Shown here: positions 9,209-17,637 of the stretch, piece by piece
How positions within the stretch are numbered: the first letter of the stretch is position 1
How the letters are laid out: every line of letters begins with the position of its first letter
Source: Methylocystis sp. MJC1
GTDB lineage: Bacteria; Pseudomonadota; Alphaproteobacteria; Rhizobiales; Beijerinckiaceae
NCBI RefSeq assembly: GCF_026427715.1
Contig: NZ_CP107559.1
Coordinates: 248,001-312,000 of the forward strand
Direction of reading: 5' to 3'
DNA length: 64,000 bases
Program-made: the position numbers and the translations under genes
Notes under the pieces: model-generated
The model's database searches: none
The model's input: the letters and a program-made list of their open reading frames with translations, nothing else
Told to the model about the DNA's origin: nothing

Positions 9209-10267
9209 TTGACGGATCTGTCGGGGATAGCTCCGATTCCGCCATTCCAGGAACGGGCCCCTTGGATTGGGGCGGATCTGCAAACGATCCGCAACTTTCT
9301 ATGCGGCGGCCAGGCGGATCTTCCTGGCGGGAAAAGACTTCTGCTGGCTATGCCCGACGGCGACCGGCTAGCGGCCCGACTTTATCTTCCAGCGCGACCA
9401 GAAATACGGCCGCTCATCGTGCTCATCCATGGCCTCACCGGTTCGGAGCAGAGCTTCGCCATCGTTGCGACCATGCGTTATCTCGTGCGCGAGGGGTGGC
9501 CCGTTCTTCGCCTGAACCTGCGTGGAACATTGCTCTCGCAAGCGACGTCGACCGGACGCTACCACGCGGGCAAGACCGAAGATCTCGCAGCGGCTCTGCA
9601 TCAATTACCGGCCGAACTCCGCCATCACGGGGTCGTCCTGCTTGGCCATTCCCTGGGCGGCAATCTCGTTTTGAAATTTATGGGCGAAGGCTGCCATGGC
9701 TTGCCGGTGCTCGCCGCTACCGCGGTGTCCGCTCCGCTCGATCTCGCAGGAAGTTGCGCGCGCATGTTGAGCCGGCGCAACCTCGCGTATCACGCATATC
9801 TGCTTTGTCAGGCGAAACGCGAGGCGCTGGCGCAGCGCGCGGCACTCACAACCCGAGAATGCAGCGCCGTCGCCGGCGCGCGCAACTTCTATGAGTTTGA
9901 CGACCGCTTCATCGCGCCGCGCTTCGGGTATTGAGACGCGCCAGAGTATTACGAAAATAATTCCTCGAAAAATTTCCTGCCTACAATCGCACGGCCGACG
10001 CTCATTCTACATGCGCTGGACGATCCGTGGATACCGTCTGAATCATACACCGGTATTGAGTGGCCGAGCTTGCCGGCAATCGAGACTATGCTGAGCCCTC
10101 GCGGTGGACATCTGGGCTTTCACGCCAGTGGTAGCCGAATTCCTTGGCACGACCGGGTGATTGTGTGGTGGCTTGAGCAAAGGTGTGGCGCAAACCCGAA
10201 GAGCGAAAGGTCGGCCAGATCAATCTCGTCGTCGCTGAAGGGCTCCACAAAAGCCCCGGATGCCTAA
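9209..10267 (+). pseudogene. YheT-type alpha/beta hydrolase with an in-frame TGA
   Basis: The first 241 codons encode the N-terminal half of a YheT-family hydrolase: PLIVLIHGLTGSEQS, then the nucleophile elbow VLLGHSLGGN. A TGA at 9932-9934 follows RFIAPRFGY. The same frame then resumes the rest of the protein without a shift: DAPEYYENNSSKNFLP, TLILHALDDPWIP (the Asp of the triad) and LSPRGGHLGFH (the His). The frame stays open to 10267. The lesion is therefore a point nonsense mutation that removes two of the three catalytic residues from the translated product. Readthrough seems unlikely but cannot be excluded from sequence. Confidence 0.85.
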
Positions 10268-10444
10268 TCCTCCCTATTCGTGAGGCGGCTGCTTTCGGCG
10301 CAGGGTAGATCGTGAGTGCGGCGCGTGGTCGCGCTTTTAAGAATCCGATGTCTGCAGCGTAGCTGCTGTACGGTCCAAATAATTTTCGTGAACCGTCTTT
10401 TTTCAGGCTTGTCCCCGACGGCATGCAAATCCGCGGCACGACTT

Positions 10445-11428
10445 TTACCGCTTAGATCCACGATCAGCACCCATCCTGCTTCGAACGACTTTCTCCCACT
10501 CCGATATGTTCATTTCCAGGAGCTTTTCAGGCCCACCATCTGGGATGGCGTCCCTTGCGAGCACGACATACGGGACGGTGGCCATGGCATAGCCCACAGA
10601 GCCTTCGCGCACTTCTTCATCTATTACCCCCACAAACATCTTGGCGAAGGTTACATTTTGATTTTCTCCAACGCGTACTACGCTCTTGGCGAGATTCTGA
10701 CGCACTAAACGAAAGTAAGGTTCTTTCGACTCCCCGCTGCCTTGAGGCTTAAATTCACCGCACAGTTCCATAATCAAATTTGCATTTCGCGCGCGCTCCT
10801 CAGCAATGCCTATAGCAAGACCGCACCAAACATTTGTTGGGCCCACGGCGCTAATTCCCTTGTGGGCTGCCATCACATGGGCTCCCGGGAGTATCGGAAA
10901 TCTCGGCGCGTCGCGCATTCCGAAGAGACGCGAACCCGCGTCGAGCAGCGGATCGAGAGCATAAACAGGGATTCTTTTGTTACTTGACGTCGTCACTTCA
11001 AATAGCGTTTCGGTCCCGATCGTGTCGAACGCTCTTGCTATATTATATCCCCAAATCGCGCCGCTAGGGCCACTGAACGAGGAGGATACTACGAGGTTGA
11101 TTTGTCCTATATAGGCCCCAGATGCTTCCGCACGGTCGAAGGCGAGAGTTCCATCCAGGCCTTCCCCGGCCTGCCCAGGTACGGACAACTCTTTCGTTGT
11201 TTCTCCTGCATGCAGCGTGATCACGGAAATATAACCTAGGCCGCTCGCGCCAGGGTTACCGTATCCGTCACAACGGGAGAAATACGGGCCGATCGCGCCC
11301 CTGACGATTTCTATCAAGGACAATGAGGGCTGGGGCGCCGCAGGAGCGTCCGCGACGTCTGCCGCAGCATTTTGCGGTCCACCTAGCGAGAACAAGGTCG
11401 TCGCGGCCCAAAGAATGCGTAGTCCCAC
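10445..11428 (-). CDS. Exported pyruvoyl histidine-decarboxylase-like protein
   Basis: The GTG at 11428 is preferred: GGAGG lies 10 bases upstream and the product opens with a signal peptide, GLRILWAATTLFSLGGP then QNAAAD. The 327-aa protein resembles Gram-positive pyruvoyl-dependent histidine decarboxylase. GYGNPGASGLGYISV, LAFDRAEASGAYIGQINL and SSSFSGPSGAIWGYNI match the region around the self-cleavage serines (Ser116-Ser117 here). IPVYALDPLLDA, ILPGAHVMAAHKGISA and GYAMATVPYVVLARDAIP match the alpha chain. The known enzymes cleave themselves between two serines to make a pyruvoyl group that decarboxylates histidine. Asp98 is kept where the enzyme has a substrate-binding Asp, but the preceding Tyr is Phe. 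Glu271, Glu272 or Glu275 could be the acid. No histidine/histamine antiporter gene is adjacent. The activity is inferred; export would be unusual. Confidence 0.7.
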   Translation of the reverse strand: MGLRILWAATTLFSLGGPQNAAADVADAPAAPQPSLSLIEIVRGAIGPYFSRCDGYGNPGASGLGYISVITLHAGETTKELSVPGQAGEGLDGTLAFDRAEASGAYIGQINLVVSSSFSGPSGAIWGYNIARAFDTIGTETLFEVTTSSNKRIPVYALDPLLDAGSRLFGMRDAPRFPILPGAHVMAAHKGISAVGPTNVWCGLAIGIAEERARNANLIMELCGEFKPQGSGESKEPYFRLVRQNLAKSVVRVGENQNVTFAKMFVGVIDEEVREGSVGYAMATVPYVVLARDAIPDGGPEKLLEMNISEWEKVVRSRMGADRGSKR

Positions 11429-11726
11429 GCCAAGACCGCCTCCGCGGTGGAGTGTCGGATGTCGGTCCCCACACAATTCCGCGGGCCAGAGCATGCGTTC
11501 CTCTCCATTTAAAAGAGGAATATAGAGATCAGTCGGTTCTCGCCGAGGTGGTCGGCCTTGAACCCCCAAATTCGCCAGGACCCCGGACAGAGCGTCGGCC
11601 ACAAATCACCCCTGGGCATATCCGACAACGTCGAAGCCTTGCATGATACAATGTATATAATACCCTCTAAAGACAAGCTCCCGCGTGATCTATTAATGAT
11701 AAGCGCGCCTACCCGAGGAAAGGCAA

Positions 11727-12041
11727 ATGAAAGCTATTCTTTTCTTGGCTAGCATATTTCAGATGCTCGTGACTCCTCTCGCAGCGGCAGAAATTACGGG
11801 GAATCGGTTTGACGAGCTTAAGATGGACTGTGACACTTGCCACGGCGTCAATGGGGTTTCGCCGACGCCCGACCAAGTCCCATCAATTGCAGGTAAAAGC
11901 GGAACGCTTCCTGGTAAACCAACTTCTAGCCTTTCGGGCTGGAAAGCGGCGCCATGATACGATGTTTTTGATGGGAACGAACTGACGGACGACGAGGTAA
12001 AGGCAATGGCGCGCTATTACTCTCGATTCCGGCAAAGGTAA
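11727..12041 (+). pseudogene. Class I cytochrome c, two compensating frameshifts
   Basis: The gene starts with a signal peptide (MKAILFLASIFQMLVTPLAA) and a haem-binding CDTCH at residues 35-39, followed by a PSIAGKS segment. Near 11900 the true frame shifts: the next frame reads LVNQLLAFRAGKRRHDTMF, typical of cytochrome c553-like proteins. Near 11974 it returns to the first frame with DGNELTDDEVKAMARYYSRF and a stop at 12039-12041. In the annotated frame the protein ends early at a TGA in 11955-11957. One extra base in the first shift and one missing in the second would restore the gene. It could be real decay or sequence errors. Confidence 0.8.
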
Positions 12042-12394
12042 CGACACGGCGGCCCCCGAAGCCGAGACAGCGAACGAGGAAGCGTTCAGCTTTGGGGGCC
12101 TTCCAGTCAACTCGCTATCGCGGACCCGAATTTTTGCTACTCTGGGCGTCAGCGAAACCCGAGCCCGCTCGCGTGCGCGGTCTTTTTCCCCAAGCGATAG
12201 AACTGATGCTGAAGTTGCGTAAGCCACATCCGCCAGCATGCAGATAGACCCCAAAGCGGTTTTTCTGAATCTCCACGATGGGGTGAACAAACCTCCCCGC
12301 CACTCCTAACCACGGACAAGCCTCGCAAAGCTCTGGCGCCAACTTATACTATCACTACCTGTGCTAGAAGCTCTCGCCCCAAAAGCGGAAAACG
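12042..12394. other. Gap upstream of polX
   Basis: About 350 bp with no frame I can assign to a family. It separates the cytochrome c relic from polX and must hold the polX promoter, which I cannot locate. Confidence 0.4.
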
Positions 12395-14119
12395 ATGCCA
12401 GTCCAAAACGCGGAAATCGCCTCAATGTTCGACCAGGCGGCCGAGCTTTTGGAGATCAAAGGCGCGAATCCGTTTCGGATAAGGGCTTATCGCCGCGCCG
12501 CCCGCACGATTGAAAACCTCCCAACCAGCGTTGCGGCCATGTTAGCGGCTGAACAAGACCTCTCGGACTTGCCGGGCGTCGGCGAGGATTTGGCCGAGAA
12601 AATCGGGTCGATTGTGAAAGCGGGCAGGTTCGATCTTCTGGAGGAACTGAAGCAGGAACTCCCCGGAAAGCTGGTTGAGTTCCTGACTATTCCCGGCATT
12701 GGGCCTAAGCGGGTTAAGCTGCTGTTCGAAAAGCTGGGCGTCCGTTCACCCGAGGATCTTCGGCGCGCCGCCAAGAGACGGCGGCTGCAAGAGCTTCGAG
12801 GGTTTGGGGCCAAGCTGGAGCAGAGCATCATAGCCGCGCTCGACCGGCCCGCCCCCGAAAAGCGGCGCTTCAAGCTTTTTTCCGCAGAGGCTGAAGCTCG
12901 GTCGCTCATCGAGTCGCTCGAACGCGGCAAGACATTCGATCGGATCATTGCGGCGGGTAGCTATCGCCGCCGGCAGGAAACTGTCGGCGATCTCGACATA
13001 TTGGCTACTGCGCGTGACGGAGGAGCGGTGGGCGATCGGCTTGTCGCATATGAGAACACCGAGAAAGTTCTCGTGCATGGCCCAAGCCGAACAACCGTCA
13101 TCTTGCGATCCGGTCTCCAAGTCGATCTCAGGGTTGTCGCTGAAGAAAGCTACGGAGCGGCGCTCATGTATTTCACGGGCTCGAAGGCTCACAACATCGC
13201 CTTGCGAAATCTCGCCAACGAACGCGGCTGGAAGCTCAACGAATATGGGCTGTTCGATGGCCAGCGGCGTATCGCGGGCGGCAGCGAAGAAGAAACTTAC
13301 AAAAAACTTGGGCTTGCGTTCATTCCACCAGAGCTGCGCGAGGATCGCGGAGAAGTCGCGCTAGCGATGGATAACGCTCTCCCAACGCTCGTATCCGTAT
13401 CCGATATCCGAGGCGATCTCCACGTGCATTCGGATTGGAGCGACGGCACGGCTTCAATTGCAGATATGGCCGATGCAGCGAAAACGCGCGGCTATACCTA
13501 CATGGCCCTCACTGATCACAGTCAAAGGGTTACAGTTGCGCATGGGCTGACGGCCGAGCGGATCATGCGCCAGATCGACGAAATAGACCGGCTAAACGCG
13601 CAATATCGTGAATTCACGATATTGAAAGGCATCGAGGTAGACATCTTAGCCGACGGCCGCCTCGACTTGCCGAACAGGGTGCTCTCCCGCCTCGACATTG
13701 TCGTGGCGTCGATCCATTATAAATTCGATTTGCCCCGAGAGAAGCAGACCGAGCGGCTCATCCGGGCCATGGACAATCTCTGCGTCTCGATTATCGCCCA
13801 TCCGACCGGCCGTCTCATCGGGGAACGGGAACCATATGCGGTCGACGTGGAGCGCGTGCTCCTCGCAGCTCGCGACCGGAATTGCTTTCTGGAGATCAAT
13901 GCGGAGCCGGATCGGTTGGATCTGAACGACGCCCACGCTCACGCTGCGAAATCATTCGGGGTAAAATTGGCGATATCGACGGATGCGCATTCGCTCCATG
14001 GCTTCGACTGCATGCGTTTCGGCGTGGATCAAGCGCGTCGCGGATGGCTTGGACCGGATGACGTCATCAACACGCGGCCACTACGTCAATTGACGAAAAT
14101 GTTGAAACGGGGCGCGTGA
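12395..14119 (+). CDS. polX: DNA polymerase/3'-5' exonuclease PolX
   Basis: A 574-aa family X polymerase, full length. Residues about 1-130 hold helix-hairpin-helix repeats (LPGVGEDLAEKIGSIVKAG, IPGIGPKRVKLLFEKLG, LRGFGAKLEQSIIAAL). The nucleotidyltransferase part has GSYRRRQETVGDLDIL near residue 188, with the metal-binding aspartates, and VDLRVV. The PHP domain begins near 340 with GDLHVHSDWSDGTAS and continues with MALTDHS, GIEVDIL and ISTDAHS, whose His and Asp residues bind metals for the 3'-5' exonuclease and AP-endonuclease activity. The role is base-excision and gap repair. It is a single gene, with an IS66 fragment directly downstream. Confidence 0.95.
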   Translation: MPVQNAEIASMFDQAAELLEIKGANPFRIRAYRRAARTIENLPTSVAAMLAAEQDLSDLPGVGEDLAEKIGSIVKAGRFDLLEELKQELPGKLVEFLTIPGIGPKRVKLLFEKLGVRSPEDLRRAAKRRRLQELRGFGAKLEQSIIAALDRPAPEKRRFKLFSAEAEARSLIESLERGKTFDRIIAAGSYRRRQETVGDLDILATARDGGAVGDRLVAYENTEKVLVHGPSRTTVILRSGLQVDLRVVAEESYGAALMYFTGSKAHNIALRNLANERGWKLNEYGLFDGQRRIAGGSEEETYKKLGLAFIPPELREDRGEVALAMDNALPTLVSVSDIRGDLHVHSDWSDGTASIADMADAAKTRGYTYMALTDHSQRVTVAHGLTAERIMRQIDEIDRLNAQYREFTILKGIEVDILADGRLDLPNRVLSRLDIVVASIHYKFDLPREKQTERLIRAMDNLCVSIIAHPTGRLIGEREPYAVDVERVLLAARDRNCFLEINAEPDRLDLNDAHAHAAKSFGVKLAISTDAHSLHGFDCMRFGVDQARRGWLGPDDVINTRPLRQLTKMLKRGA

Positions 14120-14217
14120 CACGAGCCGAGGCCAAGCGCCATGCGCTTGAACGGATTGAGAGGGACGGCCTGTGTCTCTTGCATGGTGGCAGACCGGTAA
14201 GCGTCCTCCGCGTCCCG

Positions 14218-14447
14218 TCAGTTTTGTGAGAAGTTCCAGGGCAGCAGTGCGTCGATTTGTTTGTTTGGCCAGCCGGCGGCAATGCGCTCGAGAGTCTGAG
14301 TGAGCCAAGCGTTTGGATCAACGTCATTGAGGCGGGCGGTCGCGAGCAGCGAGGCGATCGTCGCCCATGTCTGGCCCCCTGCTTCGGACCCCGCGAAGAG
14401 GGCGTTCTTGCGGGTAATCGTTTGCGGCCGAATGGCGCGCTCTGTCG
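14218..14447 (-). pseudogene. tnpC: IS66 tnpC, 3' fragment
   Basis: The minus strand encodes ERAIRPQTITRKNALFAGS, then LNDVDPNAWLTQTLERIA and a C-terminus DALLPWNFSQN before a stop at 14218. This is the tail of an IS66 TnpC of another subtype from the one at 1660. It is cut off near 14447, about 85 bp before the ISL3 element. Confidence 0.85.
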
Positions 14448-14531
14448 GGAGCCATTTTGGCGTGACAATACGCGTTTAGGAAAATCAAGTACTTAGTCAT
14501 AGCCATCATGCTTAGGAATATCCATTTAATT

Positions 14532-16296
14532 GGGTCTGCCTCACTTTTCGTGCTTTTTACCAGTTGGTGACTTTGTGGCCGGTATTGAGCCGCATGCAAG
14601 CAAAATCAGCGTGGACGCTCGGGCCAGGCGTCAGAATTATGGCCGTGGAACGCGATGGCGATCGCTGGGTAATTTCGGCTGCCGCGCGGGAGATCGGCTT
14701 ATGTCCCGGATGCGGGGCGCGATCACGACGGCGGCACAGTCGATATCCACGCAGTTTACAGGACCTGCCGGTGCAAGGCGCGATCGTCGCATTGAGAGTC
14801 TTGATGACGCGTTGGCGTTGTCTGGAAGGGTCGTGCGCGCGAAAGACATTTTCTGATCAGCTTCCCGCGCTCGCCGTCCGACATGCGCGTCGGACATTAC
14901 GCGTTGGCCGCCTTCTTCAACTATTTGCCCATGGCGCCGGAGGTAAGCCGAGCGAGCGGCTGATAAACCGTCTCGGCATGCCGGCGAGCGACGACACCCT
15001 TCTGCGGCAGTTGAAGCGCGGCGCGACCCGCAAGACCAACGATGTTCGTGTGTTGGGCATCGACGATTGGAGCTGGCGGAAGGGAGAGAGCTACGGAACC
15101 GTGATGGTAGATCTGGAGCGACGTGAGGTTGTCGACGTCCTGCCCGGACGCTCGGCGGAAGAAACGGCGGACTGGCTGCGCCGGCATCCGAATGTAGAGG
15201 TCGTCAGCCGGGATCGCTGCGGACTTTATGCGCAGGGAACACGCCAAGGCGCGCCAGAAGCGCGCCAGGTCGCAGATCGGTTTCATCTACTGCAGAATTT
15301 GCGCGAGCGGATTGAGCACCAATTGAGCCGCTCTGACAAGGGCTTGGCGTGTCCCTCCTTGCCCAGAGCTGAGGGCGAAGACGCTGGCTTGATTTCCTGC
15401 ACCACGCCGGGGCGTCAAGTGATCGCGGAGGACCGCCATCTCAGGCGGCGTGCGCATGAACGTTCGCGACAGGCGATGTTTGAAAAGGCGCAGATTCTGA
15501 AGGCTGAGGGAAGGAACATTCGTGGTATCGCCCTGGAGATAGGCGTAAATTGGCGCACCGTCAGGAAGTGGGTGCACGCGAGCAAAATGCCTGAACGCCG
15601 CGAGCGCGCGCCAACGCCAACATCGCCGCGATATTTTCGGGATTATCTCGCGGACCGTTGGGCGAAAGGAGTCAGGGGCGGCAGGCAACTCTTCGAGGAA
15701 ATTCAGCAGCGAGGCTATCAGGGCAGCCGCTCCAATATGGAGCGCCTGTTAGGAAAATGGAGAGGCGCGAAGCACGCGGCGCTCGCGCCAATCGCGAATC
15801 CCGCGCCGACAGTTTCACCTGTGATTACGACAGCGCTTCCACTCCGCGCGATTGATCCCGCGACGGGTTGGGCGATTTCGCCGATCGTTGGCGCGGCGCT
15901 TTGCATAAAGCCGCGCGGAATGCTGACGGCGCGACAAGCTGTTAAGGTCGCCGCCCTGAAGAACGCCTCACCAGATTTTGTCGCCATGCGCGCGCTGGCG
16001 ATGCGATTTCGGGGCGTTCTTCGTAGCAAAGATGTAAAGCGACTCGACAATTGGCTCGACGACGCTCAGCGATCAGGAATTTACGCAATGCAACGCTTTG
16101 CGCGTACATTACGGAGCGACATCCAAGCGGTCCGCAATGCGGTGGCGGAGCCTTGGAGCAATGGTCAAACCGAGGGACAAATCAATAGATTGAAAACGCT
16201 CAAGCGCGCCATGTATGGTCGCGCAAGCGCCGAACTGCTGCGAGCGCGTATGATACCGCTGTAGCGTTTGGCGAGCACGAAAAGTGAGGCAGACCC
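14532..16296 (+). mobile_element. ISL3-family insertion sequence
   Basis: Terminal inverted repeats of about 23 bp bound the element: GGGTCTGCCTCACTTTTCG at 14532 and its reverse complement ending at 16296. Only TTTAAT is shared by the two flanks, so an 8-bp target duplication is not clear. The length of 1765 bp and one transposase gene fit ISL3. Confidence 0.88.
14564..16264 (+). CDS. ISL3-family transposase
   Basis: A 566-aa DDE transposase. Near residue 45 the N-terminal zinc-binding motif CPGCGARSRRRHSRYP appears, followed by a second pair, CLEGSCARKTF. The catalytic core begins with VLGIDDWSWRKGESYGT (first Asp) and continues with VVSRDRCGLYAQGTRQG (second Asp) and VADRFHLLQNLRE. The terminal part has WSNGQTEGQINRLKTLKR, carrying the Glu. 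It looks intact. The start is uncertain: TTG at 14564, GTG next to it or ATG at 14594. Confidence 0.93.
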   Translation: MVTLWPVLSRMQAKSAWTLGPGVRIMAVERDGDRWVISAAAREIGLCPGCGARSRRRHSRYPRSLQDLPVQGAIVALRVLMTRWRCLEGSCARKTFSDQLPALAVRHARRTLRVGRLLQLFAHGAGGKPSERLINRLGMPASDDTLLRQLKRGATRKTNDVRVLGIDDWSWRKGESYGTVMVDLERREVVDVLPGRSAEETADWLRRHPNVEVVSRDRCGLYAQGTRQGAPEARQVADRFHLLQNLRERIEHQLSRSDKGLACPSLPRAEGEDAGLISCTTPGRQVIAEDRHLRRRAHERSRQAMFEKAQILKAEGRNIRGIALEIGVNWRTVRKWVHASKMPERRERAPTPTSPRYFRDYLADRWAKGVRGGRQLFEEIQQRGYQGSRSNMERLLGKWRGAKHAALAPIANPAPTVSPVITTALPLRAIDPATGWAISPIVGAALCIKPRGMLTARQAVKVAALKNASPDFVAMRALAMRFRGVLRSKDVKRLDNWLDDAQRSGIYAMQRFARTLRSDIQAVRNAVAEPWSNGQTEGQINRLKTLKRAMYGRASAELLRARMIPL

Positions 16297-16529
16297 CGTT
16301 TAATGGCTTTTTCGATTTGGAATCGGATATTCTCAAGCCAAGATGGCTCCTGACACAGGAAATGTGAGCCGCACAGTCGTTCCCATGGAGCTGCGGCAAG
16401 GAAAACAACGCGAGAACGGCGTTCGCCCTCTCGCTTACATACTATGGAAACTCAATATCAGATGCCCATATATAGGAAGACCGCGCATCTGCGATCGCGA
16501 GCGCGCGCAGAAAATCATGGGGTTCTCTA

Positions 16530-16829
16530 ATGAATGTCAAAAACGCAATGCTCGCTGTTGCTTTCAGCGGAGCCTGTCTTATCACCAGCGCCTCGGCATT
16601 GCCGATTTTTAGTGTGCCGGGCGTTACGACTGCAACACAACAGGTGCGCGACGACGACGCAGGTGACATCGCCGGTAGGGTTATTCGAGGTCTTGGGGGC
16701 TCTAACAGGCACCGAGACAGCGACTATGATGGGCGTCGCTACCGGGACCGTGATTATGATGGACGTCGCGACCGAGACCGCGATTATTATGGACGTCGCG
16801 ATCGCGGCTATGAGCGCCCTCGCTATTAG
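16530..16829 (+). CDS. Small secreted protein with Arg/Asp/Tyr repeats
   Basis: A 99-aa product with a clear signal peptide (MNVKNAMLAVAFSGACLITS, cleavage likely after ASA). Its mature half ends in three imperfect repeats of the type YDGRRYRDRD, YDGRRDRDRD and YYGRRDRGYE. The repeat DNA shows tandem GATTATGATGGACGTCGC-like units. Similar low-complexity Arg/Asp/Tyr tails occur in exported proteins of Hyphomicrobiales, but the function is unknown. Confidence 0.6.
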   Translation: MNVKNAMLAVAFSGACLITSASALPIFSVPGVTTATQQVRDDDAGDIAGRVIRGLGGSNRHRDSDYDGRRYRDRDYDGRRDRDRDYYGRRDRGYERPRY

Positions 16830-17114
16830 ACCTTTGAAATCGCGAACGAGTGTGTCGCCGGGCTTCGGCGAGAATGGCTTGCGCTGATCGTATAAATCAC
16901 TCTCGGGCGCGGGGGGCTTACTTTAGCCCGGGTTAGCGGATCTCTGGCTGCGCCGCCGGATCGGCGGGCGGAGTGATACGTGCAGGCTTCCTGGGCCACC
17001 TGCCAGAACCCTGCGCGCCAATTCGTCCGAACTCCCGTGGAAAGGCGAAGCTTCGCAACTCCCTTCCTCCGTTTCCGTTCGGATGGACCGCCTATTGCAA
17101 GCTCACACCTTGGC

Positions 17115-17555
17115 TCAGGGGATGCGGAGCCTTTGCCCCGGATAAATTTTATCGGGGTCCCTTAGCAGTTCTTTATTCGCCTCGAAGATCTCTTTATATC
17201 TCCCGCCCTTGCCGTGGCCATAATGCGATTCAGCGATCTTCCAGAGCGTATCGCCTCGTTGCACGGTATAGAATTTGGATTCGGCGTTGGCGTTCACAGC
17301 GACAATGTTGTTCTCGACCCTAGCCACCCCCTTGGCGGTGTCGACGGCGCGAACAATCTTATCCACATCTGCCGCCGTGGGTGCGCTGCCGCTGAGCGTC
17401 ACCCTGTCGCCATCGATCTTAATGTCGATCTTGGATGCATCGACACCCTGCTTGGCGATTTCTCTCTTCAGGTCTTCGGCAGCAACCGGAGTGATGGCGC
17501 CTGTTGCGGTGGGCGCGGCTTTACCCTTGCCTGTTATAAAATCCAAAAGGCCCAT
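17115..17555 (-). CDS. kbp: BON-LysM protein, Kbp/YgaU family
   Basis: The ATG at 17555 is chosen because GGAGG sits 5-9 bases upstream on the minus strand. The product is 146 aa. Residues about 25-90 form a BON domain (LKREIAKQGVDASKIDIKID, GDRVTLSGSAPTAADVDKIV). Residues 95-146 form a LysM domain (FYTVQRGDTLWKIAESHYG, KIYPGQRLRIP). This is the usual architecture and length of the E. coli cytoplasmic potassium-binding protein Kbp. No signal peptide is seen. IS110 lies upstream of it. Confidence 0.9.
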   Translation of the reverse strand: MGLLDFITGKGKAAPTATGAITPVAAEDLKREIAKQGVDASKIDIKIDGDRVTLSGSAPTAADVDKIVRAVDTAKGVARVENNIVAVNANAESKFYTVQRGDTLWKIAESHYGHGKGGRYKEIFEANKELLRDPDKIYPGQRLRIP

Positions 17556-17637
17556 TTTACCCTCCTCTGACTCGCACAGGCGACTGACCTCGCGCAGCGC
17601 CGATATCACTGGCTTTTCGCCACGGGAACAACTCTAG

